From Edolisoma coerulescens (lineage: Eukaryota > Chordata > Aves > Passeriformes > Campephagidae), in assembly GCA_013397115.1 (NCBI GenBank), contig VWZW01000522.1:1054001-1118000 (forward strand): DNA of 64,000 nt, in the 5' to 3' direction. The notes beneath the pieces were generated by a model. That model worked only from the letters and a program-made list of their open reading frames with translations, made no database searches and was not told where the DNA came from. Below, in pieces: positions 12,901-27,900 of the stretch (its first letter is position 1; every line of letters starts with the position of its first letter). Both the position numbers and the translations under genes were made by a program.

Positions 12901-15900
12901 TGATGTTCAGAGTATCCTGGATGTTCATTCTGAATACGATGAAGGGAGGAAGGTATGTTGAGAGCTATGTTGGGTAAGAAACACTGCAGTGTAAAACTCA
13001 ATGCATTTACTAAGCTGAAGGATTCCTAAATGTTAAAGCAAGTAAATACAGCATCTTTGAGTCCAATTTTTCTTCAGCTACCATTCAGCCACTAATGGAA
13101 ATGTTGTAAGGGTTTCTGCGTTACTACTCTCACTATGAAAATTTACTCTTGCCTGCTGCTTTCAGGAGCCGCGAGTGTTTTTCTAGTAGGCATGTCAAGG
13201 GGTCTCTCTTGAATTCTGCTTTCTTATCAAATAAAACTTGACTTACAAACATAAAAACCTTTTGAGGTTTTTTGAGAGTTCTTTCTTTGGTAAAAGCAGC
13301 TTTCACTGTCTCAGAGTTCTTCTCCAATGTTATTTCCTTCATTTTTATTTTTATTTGCTAAGAATTTTAAGCAAAATAACAGAATATTTCTCAGCAAGGT
13401 GATAAAGCAAAAGTTCACAACAATGTTTATGGATCCATAATTTCTTTTGTCATTCTGTTTGACAAATGAGTCCCATCTGTCCTGTTTGGTTTCCAAATGC
13501 TTTCTGTTTTGTCCGTGCTGCTTATGACAAGGTGTGACAGTGAAGAGTGCTCAGAGATTAGAGTTCATCCTCTCTTGGTATTAATTTCATTTTTTTACTA
13601 CAGTCAGCTGCAGTCTGTTTAATCTGTGATATTTCTGATTTGATCAGGCAGGAGCAACCTTTTATAAAAAGAGTGGCCTGGGCCCGCTGCCTCAAGCACT
13701 GTTTAATGGCGTGCCCTTTACCAGAGAGGAGATGGATGCAGCAGAGTTGGAGACACTTATTCTTCAGAGGATTTTTGATGCCACTGGCTTCTTCCAGCGG
13801 GCGGTGTTCATGGTATGTTTAACATTTCTGAGCGAGTGCAGGATGAAATATGACAGTGAATTGTTTCAGTTGTGTTTATGTATTAAGTTTTTTATAATGA
13901 GATGGCTTGAAATTAGTAATATCACACCTGCAATTACATTGTTACATTAATTTCTGGTCATAGTTTTGAAACAGTATATATAAATTATTCAAGGCTGAAG
14001 GATCAGCTAAGCATATAGTCACTATATGGAATTTTTCAACCAGAAAACTTTTCATTGAAAAATGCATATCTGATATTTTGAAATACTGTCTGTGTGACAT
14101 TTATATGATTTTGACCTGACATTGTCCATAACTTGATGTATATAGAAACTTTAAGCTCAGTTGAAAGATTGTACAAATACTTGGTCTTTGTTTGTCTTGA
14201 AAATCTGTCTTAAAAGTACAGATTTCACATTTTTCTCTTACTCCAGGGTTTGTTAGATGATCATGTAAATGCAGTGGATTTTCTTATGGATCAGAACAAT
14301 GTTGTTTCCCGTATAAACCCCGATATTCTTGGAGCAGAAAGAAGATACATACATTTCAGATCCACCTCTGGTAACTCCTTTTCTTGGATATTGTTATGAT
14401 TTGTGGGTTGTTTTTTGGTTTTGTTTTCATGTTTTTGAGTCTAATACTTTGTGTTTTACATTATGCAGTTCAGTTTCACGTGGAAGACTTCTCTACTTTC
14501 TCCTTTTTGGACTCACAAGATAAAAGTGCTGTAATTTCGGATAACATGAAGTATTTAACAAAAAAAGGTAATTAATTTTCTGTATAGGTCATCTATCTGT
14601 CTATATATGGCTATTACAAATTGTTGAAATTTACCAGTAAAATATCCCAAGTGATTCAATATCCCAAGGATTCCATGTAAATTAAACATTTCTCAATATC
14701 GCAGTATCTTCTTTCAGGAAGCAGAGCATATCTGGATATTATAAACATAAATTATAATTAACAGGGTAGTTATTTTAGTTTTTGTAGCTTTGAAATGGGA
14801 TGGATGTTGTAGCTAGTTGTTTTTGTTTTACAGACATGAAGTTGAAAGGCTTTACAAGACTTTTGCAGCTTTGAAGATAGACTCAGCTTCCATACTAATA
14901 TGGTTTTACTTGAGGATATTGGAGTATGTTCAGTTTTCAAGTGACTCTTACTTGCAGCATTATCAAGTGCAGAATGTATAGAGTTTGTATGTCTATACCA
15001 AAATTAAGTATTTCTAAATTTAAGGAATAATTTATTATGTTTCTAATTTATTAACATTAAGTATCTCCTTATTTTTCCTCTAGTTAGATGGTTTAATTTT
15101 GCTATATGAGCCTTTGGCTTTCTATAGAAAAGAAATAGAATTTATAACTCATTTATACATTTCATCTTTATTAAAACTGATTTTTTTTTGTACATTTGAA
15201 ATACTTTTTGGTGTAAAATATTCTTATTGCATACACAAGTACTTTTCCTTGTGTGAGAACAAATTACGACAGTGGGGGCATAATTCTGCATGGAATTTTA
15301 TAATAGTCTTGCCTTATTAAATTCTAGAAGTAGACAGTTAACAGCTGCTCATTTACATCATTCCATCAAGGGACACAATAACCCTGTTAACAAAGTGCTT
15401 TCTTTCAGTGATTTTTATGTGGTATTTACAGACTTTTACTTCATTCATTATCAGAAAGAAGGGCCAAACACTTAAATTTCTTTATTTTAAAGTTGTTTGA
15501 CTCTCATTTGTTTCTGTGTCTACAACCACAGGGACATCCCAGTGAGCTAACAAATGAGTGGCTTTCAATCTGTAGGCTTAGTTCTAAGACTGAGATCTCC
15601 TGTGTAAAATCTATAACCTTTAAGCTGGATCTGCATTTCGGATCTCTCTCTCCCCAGTGTGTTTCTCTAGACCACAGCAACAGTTAATAATAACCTTTTC
15701 CTAGCATCTCACCAGAACCTTGGAAAATTTCTGGCTATATGCATTATGTTTTAGGGGGTGTATGGTCGACCTGAGTAGACTGATATTCTTCTCTAGACAA
15801 TTTTGCAGAATTTTTCCCCTACCGTTGCTCTTCTATGACAAGTAAAGAACAGGAGACCATAGAACAAGAAAACTAGAAATATTGTGCGTGTACACTTACA

Positions 15901-18900
15901 CATGTAAAAAGGAAAGTAGTTTCCTTTCCTTGGACTGTATTTAGTATATTCCCATTTGTTTCCAGAAATGATAAGTTTTTTCCTGCCTTTAGTGGAAGGA
16001 CTCTCCCTTTGCTGCCAGGGAAAGTGACTGGCCTAGTTTATGCATTCTTGTAACTACTTGATTCTTTTCATTTCTGGCTGTATGCTCTGCCTCTATCAAA
16101 TGTTCACAAGTAACCTCTGGTAAAGCAGGTGTTGTTAATTGGAACTAATTTTTTAGGGCCCTCTTGTTTAAATGCTGCAACAATGGATCGGCTCTTTTAG
16201 CGACTCCCTCCTATTAACATGATAAATTACCTTCTAAGAATCTTATTTCAATTCAGAGAGCAAAGGATTCTGATGTGGCAAAGGTTATTCTTACAGTGGA
16301 AGTCAGCAGTCAAATATACACATAAATTTTGAAATGACAAACAGAATTAATTTGGTTTTCAGTAGTTATGAGAAGATTCTCCAGAATGTAAAACAGGATT
16401 ATCTTTAATTTTCAGATGAAGATGCATTATATGCTGTTACTATCTGGATTGTTGCTGATTTTGATAAGCCAGCTGGTAGACGACTGCTTTCTAATGCCTT
16501 GAAAAGCCTGGTGAGTTTCTAGCAGGTTTTATTAAGATAGTTATTATGAATATGTTCTTAACAACTCTCTCTGCACATTGAAAAATCATACACTTAAATA
16601 AAAGAGTAACTTTTTTGTTTGTTTGTTTTGGTCAGGTGCAGACTTAAGAGACTGTGCTTTTGTTTTACTCAGTTCCTGCATAGAAATTATAATTTTGTTC
16701 ATGGACTTGTGAGGCAGGAGACAAACCGTGACACTGTGTATTCAAAGGGTGAATTTCTTCCCAGTTAGACTTTCTCCCATCAGGTAGCCCAGAATATTAC
16801 CTGGAAGGACATTCGGATACTGCCTGTTGATGTGGACCATTAAGCACTGTTCTCCTGTATTATGTGGCACAGCTGTGGCCATGAAGCAACCATTTTTCCA
16901 TGTACTGTTAATGTTCTTCTAAGATCAGTTTTTGTGTGCGTTTTAATATGCTAGGAGGATCGTCCGCATTTATGAGTTTGCTTATTTTTAAGTTCTTCTG
17001 TGTTAATAATAGGATTTAAATTATGAATGTCTAAAATACAAATATACTTTAGAAAGTATAAATGTCACGTCAATATAAATGACAAAAAGACCCTCTGCTT
17101 GGGGCAGGTTAAAGAGTACTTAAACTGAAATTGGGGAAGCATCTAGATTTTCTAATCAGGAATTAAATAGGAACCACCCTAAGGGAATTAGAAAATTGGT
17201 ATGTTGCAGAAACTATGTGATAACAACTACGTCTTAGAAAGAGGCTTTTAAAAAGGTAAAGAACAATATGCAGTACAAGTCCTTGTTGCAGAAAAACATT
17301 TGATTTCTTGGACTGTTTGATTTGTGTCTCAGGCTTGACAGATGTACTCTCTCTGTAGCTTCATTTTTTAACCTTCTTCAGAAGGGGAAATGTGCCATAG
17401 CTCCCAACTAAGAGGTGAAAACCACCTGGGCAAGTCCCCTTGCGTTGGTGAGGAGAATCTAGGAAAAAAACCCCAAAACATTAGATAAACCTCATGTACT
17501 GCTTAGTCCAGTGATTTTTTGAGTTTCATGAGGGAAAAAAACGAAACAGTATTTTTAGAAGTCCATGGATTTGTATTGAGGTTCTCTACTCTTCTCTAGT
17601 CCCTTTTATTTCTCAAGTCAGGGTATAGTGTAATGTCTGATAGTAGCAGAATTGGCAGTCACCACTTGCTCATGACTTGCCATCAGCATTTGAAGAAAAG
17701 CATGCAAAAATCTGGGTGGAAAAATGGCTGAAGTGAATTTTAGCTATTCCAGCTAATACATGCTATTTAAAAATTACTGATAGATTTTTACTTCATTTGG
17801 AAAAAAGCTAGAGCTGTAGTAGCTGGAAGAGACCTCTTGAGGTCATCCTGTTCAGCCTCCCACTCATAGTGGAATTACTGCCTTCATTACATCAGGTCAG
17901 CTGTAGGTGTCTTTGAAGGATTTCTGAAAATCTCCAAGGAGGTGACTCTGTCCCTTCCTTTTTCATTTTGCTCTGGTGTTGCACAGCCTTCATATTGTAG
18001 TTCTTTTCTGCCAGGCCAAAATTTGTGAGCATTACCCCTTGTTACACTCTTTGCTGCTACCAGGGAGGGTTTAGCCCTGTCATGTTTTTCACTCTCCCGT
18101 CAGTAGCTGTTGGTTGCTGTTCGGGTTCTCCGTAGCCTCCTGTTTGCCAGATGGAGCGAACCCAGGTTCTTCAGTGCTTCCTCATAGTTTTCTGACCATC
18201 TTGGAAGTGCTTCATGGAAGCCTCTCCAGTGCTGAATACCAGTGATTGCATTCCTTATTTTTTTTATTCCTTCCTGCAGTGGAGTCCTTTTACCTTTTCT
18301 TCAGTTAGTGGTGTTATTTGATCCTACCTTAGAATCATCACACTCTCTGGTAAATTTGAGTGGCATCACTGATTTTAGCCAGTGAAAGATTTTTCTGCTG
18401 ATGAAGATTAAAGTGATAAGTGGATAAATTCTCTTGCATTTGTTTTATGCTTAGTTCAATAATTTTTGAAAAGTAGGAAGACTCTATAAAACTAGTTCTG
18501 AAGTCTGTAAATGAACGCTTGTGTATGTCCTTTGTTAAAAATATGCTTCTGCAAAATGCTCAAAGGCAATTGTTCTGTTAAAGAAACTTAACACTTCTTT
18601 TTAAAATACTTAACCACAAAATAGGTGAATCCTTACTAATCACATTTGTACTCAGAGTTGTTCTGAATTAGTCATTGATGTATCTTTTCTAAAGGAAAAT
18701 TGCTGCAAAAAATTGAATACTTAAGGGCATTTCACATAGTTATAATTGATATGAATACATTAGGTAACAGCAGATGGAACTGTAAAATTACTTACTGTTC
18801 TGTGTTTTTCTTTGCAGAAAACAAGCAGTCATACACGAGTTGGGATTTTGAACAATCCTTCATCAAAAATAAAGGAAGATAACACAGCCATTGCAAGAGG

Positions 18901-21900
18901 AATTTTGGCTGCTTTTCTAACCCAAAGCAACAGCAACTTAAAAAGTTTCCTAAGTAAACTCAGTAAGGAAGAGACAGCAAAATCCCTTGCTGCTGGAACT
19001 AAAATTGTTAAATTTCTCATCCCCGTGAGTGCAAACTAAATTAGATTACTTTCTTTCTTATTTTACATATATTTTATTGTAAGGAGATGCTGAGAATAAC
19101 AGTGTTTGGCCAAATGCCAATGAAGTTTATAAATCGTATACAGTTTCTGCTCAAGCAGATTTGGATTTTTGATGTGACTTTTATGTGATTGAAGAATAGA
19201 GAATTTCTTTAGATGGAGAAAATATGAAAGGACTGAAAAATTCAGAATACGGGTACCAAATAATTGAGACCAAAATAGTTTAATTGTTGATTTTTTTTAA
19301 TAGCTCTCTAGTTTAGTTAAAATTGCAGTATTAATGTTTTTCAAGAATTGAGACTTCAGAGAAATTTAAGACTACTTGAGAGTGGGGCTGAGTTATGAAA
19401 TAACAGCTGCTAACTACTGTTTTTCTCTCAGAAAGAGGTGTAAATTTTAGTCTTTTTTAACAGAGGAGCTGGAAGACTAAGAGAATTGTTTAATAAATTT
19501 TGAAAGACATAAAGCTCTCTAATGAAGCTATGTATGATAAGTATGTTACTAATTTATGTCATTATATTAATTGTATCTGAATGAATCTGTTTGCTTGGTT
19601 TGTATATTACTAATGAAGAGATACCTATCAGAATAATTTTGACAGGTGAGGCACAGTTCCAGTATAAGTTCTGGTATGTTTTTCCCTGCTTTGAACATGG
19701 ATTTGTGTGTCTTGCTGGATGATGTTGGCTTCCCCAAAACATGTTCAAATTGTTCCAATGACAATATTAGAATGACTTTTATGTTTTTAGAGTATGACGA
19801 ATTTTTTTATATCTTTTTCCTAAAAGTGAGAATACAGTTGAGTTGTTAACAGAGTGTGTTACTTGTCATGCAGCTGTTGTGCTGGATCGTGGAAAAATTG
19901 CTTAACCTCAGGCTCAGCTTTGCTCTCATGGTTATTCACAGTTGCCCCAGGGTACAAACTGCACTCTGGATGGTGAGACCATGGCTCCACATCAGCAGTC
20001 GTGCTCTTACACTGAAGCTGAGGTGGCTGTTTTACTTTGTTTCCTGGTTGCCACATAAGATGAAGAAAATCTTTGATTTCCTCATCTGTTACAAAATTTA
20101 TTTTTGCTGAATCATTCCAGCATCTTGTGCTTTACCTTTGCTTTAGGGAATGGATGGCGATGCTTTTGAGAAGAAGTACAACACTTTAGGACTGGATTTA
20201 ATTAAAACTCACCAGATGTTCTGCCAGGAGGTTCTGAAGCTGCTTCCTGGGCAAATGGCTGTTATTAGCAATGGCAGGGTAAGAAAGAAATTAAGTCTCT
20301 CAATCTTTTTTAGGATTTTTTTGCTTCTGGAACTTCAGTTTCAAACTAAAGAAAATGCTTTATATTGATTTCCCATTTATTCAGCCAGTTATTAGAGAAT
20401 GGTATGAATGTTTGCCTTGCTTTTTTATTTTGTTTTACTCCTAGTTTGTTCATTAGCTCCATTCTGTGGTCGTTCCCACAGCTATTTTTGAGTTAATCTG
20501 ACAAAATTCTCAAAATAGATTAATATCTGATTTATTAATTATGATGTTTAAGAATAACTTCTGATCCTGATGTAACCTTTATTTTACCATGTAAATAAAT
20601 GTGTATAAATTACATTGACTAGGTTAGTATTTCAAGCTCTAAAACACCACATTTTTATAAATATTAAGTTGTTTTATAGTCTTAATTCTTAATATGCAGA
20701 TGAAAGTATAGCAGCTTTGTTGTTTCAATTTCTTGTATGTATATGCTGAAACCAATAGCCTTAATTACAGTTTGTAAATAGATGGTCTGTTATCAAAAAA
20801 TATAATGTTGCATTCGATATTTAGTGCTTGTTCAATGACAATCAATGCCTTACATTACAAATACAATTTACAAACTACTCTTTAATTCTTCTGTTTTCAA
20901 TTTACTCCTCCACCATTAGAAAGAAATACAAAGAAAACTATGCTGGCATCTCGTTACTGGAAACTCTTTAAATTGTGAGTTTAGTTGCTCTTATGCATCC
21001 TTAATGCTTCTGAGATGCAACTGAAATACCACTAAGAAATACACAGAAAGCATTTTTGTTGATGAAGCCTTAAAGAATTGTTGATTTTTTTTGTGTCACC
21101 TCCCTCACAAGTAAATACATGAATTTATTTCATAAATTATTATTACTGTTCTCCATGCCTAAAAAAGCTCAAATAATGTCATATTTTAAGTTTTGGGGAA
21201 ATAAGTTTCCTAAAAATACTTGGATAAATTTAATAATGTGTATTCATATCTCTGAAAGTGTTTTTTCACTGTAAAGAATTATTTTTAAAAGGACATGGTA
21301 TATCCTTCATTTCTGTCTTTGCTATTTCATCACAGAAGTTTTGTTTTTATGAGCAAATTAATTTTTTGTAATTATGACTTCTACTAAATTACCATAGTAT
21401 TTCATAATCACACTGTGGTTTCATCTATCTCATGCATCATTAATAAAAAAAAATCAAACGTGGAATTTTGTTATATAACCTCTCATTTATCGGAAGCAGT
21501 TGAATTTTGGGAGAGAGGCATTCAGCACCAAACTTATATCATGACATTTTGCATCCTGGGAGCCCCGTAGGCTATTGAAGTTGTCTTGGGTCAATTTGGC
21601 TTGATAGATTGAGTAGAAAATCCAGACATCCTCAAAGCTATTTTCTGGGGCTCCAAGGCACTTTCTTTCCCTTCAGACACCAAAAAATGTAGTAATCCTG
21701 TTTCTTCTCTTATTATGCACTTTGTATCCTTTCCTATTCTTCCTTTCTATCCATTCTGCTTCATTTTCAAGTCTTAGAAGAAGATTGTGTTCGAAGAATT
21801 AAACATCTAAAGAGTGTGGTAGACAAGTAGTAATTTGAGTTTAAAATATTTTGCTTAAGAGAGCTTTTTCTTAAACTTAGAGTTGTTATTTCTAAATAGT

Positions 21901-24900
21901 ATATTCCTTTACAGAAGGATGTATAATGAAAAACAGCATGGGTATTTCCATTGCAGTTATTCTTTTTGATTGATAATTAACTGTAATCACATAACTGTAG
22001 AAACCTAATCCTGCATAGTTACTATAAAGTTTAATTAGTTTTATAATTAGTAGTATTATGTATATGGGAATTGGGGTTTCGTATTGAATATTATGCACCC
22101 GTTTAAAATATTAGTTTATTTTTACTTACAAACAGAGCATTATTGGGACATTCTACACTTAACATTTTTTTTCTCTATCTAAGGTACTGGGTCCTTTAGA
22201 TGAAAATGAATTCTATGCAGAAGACTTTAATTTGTTGGAAAAGATAACATACAGTACCTCAGCAGAGAAGATTAAAGCTGTTGTCAAGGAGATGGGAAAC
22301 AGCAGTAAAAGGTAAAGTTCTCTTGCCTCATAACGTGTGTGCAGCTCTCCTGAGTTACTCCAAATACTTCCCCTGCTTTCACTGTCCTTACAACCAAGAG
22401 TACAGCTAACAGTAAACAATTTCTGCTAGGTGTTGTTTACATAAGAGTAATTGTAAAGAATAATAATAAGCTTGATAAAATACAGTGCATATTAAGCCCT
22501 ATCTGACTATTAATATTTGAAGTCGTTATCTTTGGGAATTGTTAGTAAGGGAGCCTGTAGAGGCATGGGCAGGTGGTGTGCCCTGGCTAGACAGCATTCA
22601 CACATCTGTTCACTGAAGAAGTGTAAAGATGAGATGAGTTCTGGCCATCTTCTAGTCTAAGGCTACAGCTCGTGTACAAAGAATAGAGCAAAATTATATT
22701 CTTCTTACAGTATCTGTCGACTTTCTGAGTATCATTTCTGTTATCTAGAAGGAGTGGCACAACTGAAAGAATCATTACCAGATAAACAAAATCAGCAAGA
22801 GGCAGAACTCAGGGAGATAAGTAGGGAGAGAAAAACCATATTTAGACAAGTATTATGGCTTAACAACATTGAAATAGAACTAAAGTTTCTGAGGAAACTT
22901 CAGTAGGAAATGCCAATACAAAAGATTTAAATATGTGGCCAAATAAACTTGAAACTTTGGTCATTTATATCTGTTCCTTGATGTTGTCATAAATGGGAAA
23001 AATTTTTTTAAAAATTAAAAAGGAATAAAGAGTTATAAATGTCAGCAGATTTTAACATCATATACTTTATTCTCTTGATTCTGAATCAGATCTAATAAAA
23101 ACTTGTCATTAATTCTGGTTTAGTTCGTCTTGTGGACCAAGCCCCACGTTTTCATCAAATTACACAGATTTGAAGACCCAACAATTGAGAAAAATAATTG
23201 CTGTGAGGCTGAATGATAACTCTGTGAATTCTGCATCTCTTAAAATTAGAGAAGTGTACTTTTCACAGCTAAGGCTGCAGTGGTTCTTGGGCATTGTCAT
23301 GCTAAAGGTTTAACTCTGCGCTACAAGTCCCAAGGTGTTAATCATCTTAGAGTCCAGGTCTGGGATGTGGGCTTCGTAAATATCCCTTATGCAAAGAGAC
23401 AGACATTACAATGTTAATGTTTTACTCCATTTCTAATGAAAACCAAACTGTATGTGCCTTATTTAATACAGTGGCAGTGATTTGATTATGAAAATAGACG
23501 CCCTGCTGTCATCTTTGCCTAAAACAGAGATGAGACAAGATGTTGAATTACTCAAAGAACAGCACAGGTCAGTTTTGTCATGATAATGCACTTAGAGAAT
23601 TTTTATATTAACATTTAAATGTACTGATGATGACATAGGGTCTTTGGAAACTTGAGTAAGCATTCTAATTTTAAAACTGTTGTATGAACAGCCTGCTCAT
23701 CTGCCCTAGCATGATGCATCTTTACCTTTTTCTTAATAAATTCATTGGTTCGTAATTCATTTATTCTTCACCTATTGATTTTCCAACCTTACCCTTTGCT
23801 GAAAAAAGAGCAGATGGGTACATGTGTTAAAAGGTCGTATGATAATTCAAGAACTGTGATCAAATTACAAATTTTTGTAAAAATTTTTCTCATGCTGTTT
23901 CTGAATCCCTACTTGTTTTTGTTGGTAAAGTGTGCTGTGCTGATGGGCTGTCCCTGTTGTTGAAGGCAGGAGTGAAATCAGTAGTAGCCTTTTCTGAGAG
24001 GCAGCACCTTTTTCAAAGTTGTACTAGTAACAGTCAGTACTGTGCTGCTACCATATGTTTTGTGGAAAACAAATTCAGATAGTCCCTTTTCTGTATTTAC
24101 AGCATATGACTTTTTTTTTTCTTTTTTAAAATGAAGTTTACTGGCATTTCCTTCCTGTAGATCCAGAGTGCTTTAACTAGGGTTTGCTTTACTTAGTCTA
24201 ATTAAGTTTATCAAACTGAATTATTTTCTGGAATGCCTAAAACTCGTCCAGCCTATCAAGTGTCACACTTCTCAGATGCCATTTTTCTCTTTTTTTTTTA
24301 AATTTTCTTTTGAAATTGTGTCACCACCATTACTTGTCTGATCCAATGATTCCAGATCTCTGTGAAGGGAACTGTAGACAAGTGACAAAAAGGCCCTTTT
24401 TTAAGTCTTACTGTGTTTTATTTTAATAATTTTGTTTTAGAGAATGTATCTAATCAATAACCAGTATAGAAGTACGTAGATTAATGCTATATTTTTTATT
24501 CCTGTTCACATTTAGCTTTCCTAATTGTATCACAGGGAGCAATCATGACTATCGCTTGAAATGAAGGAAATATTTTCTTGGGCAGTAAAATCTTAAGTGC
24601 TTCTGATAATACAAATTCATGCCTAAAGTTTGTCATTTCAACAAATTCAGTTTAAAGTTTTCACGTCACTTGTTTTTAAATACTTTATTAACAGCGTAGT
24701 AAAAGTCCAGCCCCAAGAGAATGACCCATTCTATGATGTTATTGCTATTGTGGATCCATTGACAAGAGAAGCACAGAAGATGACTCATTTACTGATTGTA
24801 AGATGGTAGTCATTTCTTATAATTTACATATTTGTAGTTCAGTTGTTACTAAACTTGTTCTGATTTCCACATACAGTGTTGTAAAGGGTAAACAAAATCT

Positions 24901-27900
24901 GGTTGGGTTTTTTTTTTCCTTTAAAATATGTGTTGTTATTTTAATTCAAAAAAGAAGTTGAGGATGACCTAATTCATCATTATGAATAGCTTATTTGCAA
25001 GTAAAATTCAGATGCCCCATGCCCCAGTCCTCTTAAAGTGAGTCTGCAAGTACTCTCTACAGTCAATAGAAAGAAAGGAGGAGACTGTGTACATAATTTT
25101 TTGCATCTCAAAGTCTTAGGAGGTATGTGCTTCTTTCCATTAAACCAGATCACCTTAGTTTTCCAAGGCACTGAAATGGGGTAGTCTAAATCTGACCTGT
25201 TATATCATCAAAAGAAGATTGGACTATAAACCTTTCAGCTCTTGGAGGGGTATTTCTCAGTTGATTAATGCTACCAAGTATATCTAGATAGGCTTCCATT
25301 GTATGTAGCTATTGATCTTCTAAAGAGAAACTGTCCTAAAAACACAGCTGCTAAAATTATTTTCTTCTTTCACCTACTGCAGAATATCACTCTGTCTCAG
25401 GTTCCTTTATACTTTCCCATAAAAATGTAAATTTTGTCTTCACTTTATGGTCTGTTGCAATTCTGAAGCCTCCAACTTGATTTTTGCTGCATGCCATTTT
25501 ATCTTTTTTGATTTCCTGCAGTAATTATGCATAAATTCTTAAACTGATGTCTTCCCCCCCCCCTCCATTTTCATACCCTTTATATCAAATGTTGAAGCAT
25601 CCACTCACTCTTCATGTACTGGAGCAAAGTAAAACATTTTTTAAAATTCCTGAAAAATTTTGCTATTTCAAGACTCCGAAATACTAGCTTTTTTCTAGAA
25701 CTAGACCTTTCATTTCACCATTCTCAGTTAAAATGAAAGCTTGATATTACCAAATGAAAATATTTTCATGTTGAAATGGACTGGAAACTCTCCGTTTAGC
25801 CAGAAGTTCATATTATGAGTATAAATCACATCAAGGACCTAGTAGCTCAGAGCAGAAACCGCCATTCCTCTGAGCTCAACAGGCTCCCTCATGCATGCCT
25901 GGGCAAATGACTCCCACGGTGTCCCAAGCTGTTCAGCTATTGCAGATCCTGCTTGATTCATAGGAGCTCTAGTTTTATGCAAGAAGCCAACCCTTAGGAG
26001 AGAATAATGAAATGCTGTTGAAAGTAAACAAACCAGCAATATTTTAGTGTAGATTAAACTTTTTAATAATATCTTTTAAATAAGGAAAAATCGCCTGAAA
26101 ATTATATATATATGTGTGTATATATACATAAAATTATTATTATTAGCTGGAAAGCCACCATCTCCTGCTGTAGAAACAAAACAGAAGTATAAATAAAGCA
26201 AGCCCCAAACTCAAAGTTCTTAAATGAATGCCTTTCTGATAAGCTTACTCTATATATATGGGTGACTTAAATACTATAGACTTGAATCACTGGATGTCAA
26301 GGTTTGAGAAAGTCACCCCAAGACACTGGAATATGTTTATATTTAAAGGCTCTTTTTTTCAGTTACATAATTGGATTAGAGCCAAGTATATTGGGTTGGT
26401 AACTATTCGTGGTGCAAAATTTGTGGAGTAACTACCATGGCAGAACACATGATTCTTGCCCCATCCTGCACTGAATATGTCCATATCATGATTGGGTTTT
26501 TTCACCCTGGTGATACTACTCTATTACATTACTTTGTGTCACTTAATAGTCACTTCAAATAAATCTTTTGGTATTTTTTATTAAAAATACAACGAAAAGT
26601 TACTCATATTAAGTGGGATTGAAATTGAGTGAGGTGTAAATAGCTATAGGTTGGCTGTAATCTAAACTTTACAGCTTAGTGTGAGAGACTGGCGAGTTAA
26701 GGATAGAGGCAAGGTATGAATCAGAGCATGAATGAGAGCTCCAAGCTGCTGTCTGTTTTTAAAATACGTACTGGATTGTATAATAAGAACTGCTCTAATT
26801 CTCTCCAGAGTGAGGCAGGTAGCACCTTCCATATAACCTGTGTTTTCCTTCTTTCAAAAAGTTTTGTTACAGGCTTCAGTATCAAGTATTTCCAGAAAAG
26901 GCAGAGTCACTGTCTACTGTAAATATTTAAATACCAGCCATAACTTTACCATGGTTGGACCACATAAGTTCTCAGCAGAATATATGGAAAAGCTAACTAG
27001 TCCTGAAGTTATGAAGGTGATCTCTAAGTTGGTGTGAGAAAAGTAGAAATTCCTTCTGCTAAAATGGAGCCCAAAACTGAAGAGTTGTGGGGTTTTTTTT
27101 TTCCTCATGTCTCACCGAAAACATGAGGAAAAATTATTCTACATACTCTTAGGATCGTCCACCTTTTTTTCTTGTTCCAGTAAGTATCCAGTAATTCAAA
27201 AATGTGGAGAGAAAAATCAAACCTTTTATTTTTTTTCCTGTCAGTTATCTTTTGCCTTTTGTCCTCTGTTCATTCTATCTTCAGAGAGAAATTCTTATTC
27301 CATCCCTAAAGTAATAGGAATCCCTGAAGGAGCCCCTTTTGATAATCTAGTCTGATTTCCTATATAACACGGGTCACAGGACTTCTTTTTAACAATTGGT
27401 ATTTGAAGTAGAAATAATTTTTTAATCAATTCCTAATTTAAATATTACCAAGCAGTTGAGTACAGATTAGAGCTCCTACTGAGCTTTTCTAGTGGCTAAT
27501 TAACCTGACTGTTAAACTCAGACTTGGAATTACAGATTTTTATTTAGATCCATGCTGTAAGCACTGATGTTCTCATCATTTTGGCAGTTCTGTTGAAGAT
27601 TCTGTTACAAGTTTGTTTTCAGTGCAGATGCTTTGTGTTATGCTGAAGTTCACAAACAATTCCAAGTGACTGGTTGAATAATCATAGTTTCCTGAGTTAA
27701 TGTTCTTCAGATGAGTTGTGGTAACTCAAGTAAGTGTTCTGCAAATGACTTTTTATTGTGCACATGCACAATAAAACTAGCTCTTGAATAATTTTCAGGC
27801 CTCCTGAAATAATTCAGCCATGTTTTACAGTGCTCCCTGAACTAAATTTCCATGCTCTTTGAATTTTCTTATTTAAAGTAAACAGACTGAATTCTTCAAG

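Noticed and set aside
26396..26430. ttgggttggtaactattcgt, reminiscent of a mariner terminal repeat next to a TA
   Set aside because: No matching inverted end or transposase remnant nearby; likely chance similarity.
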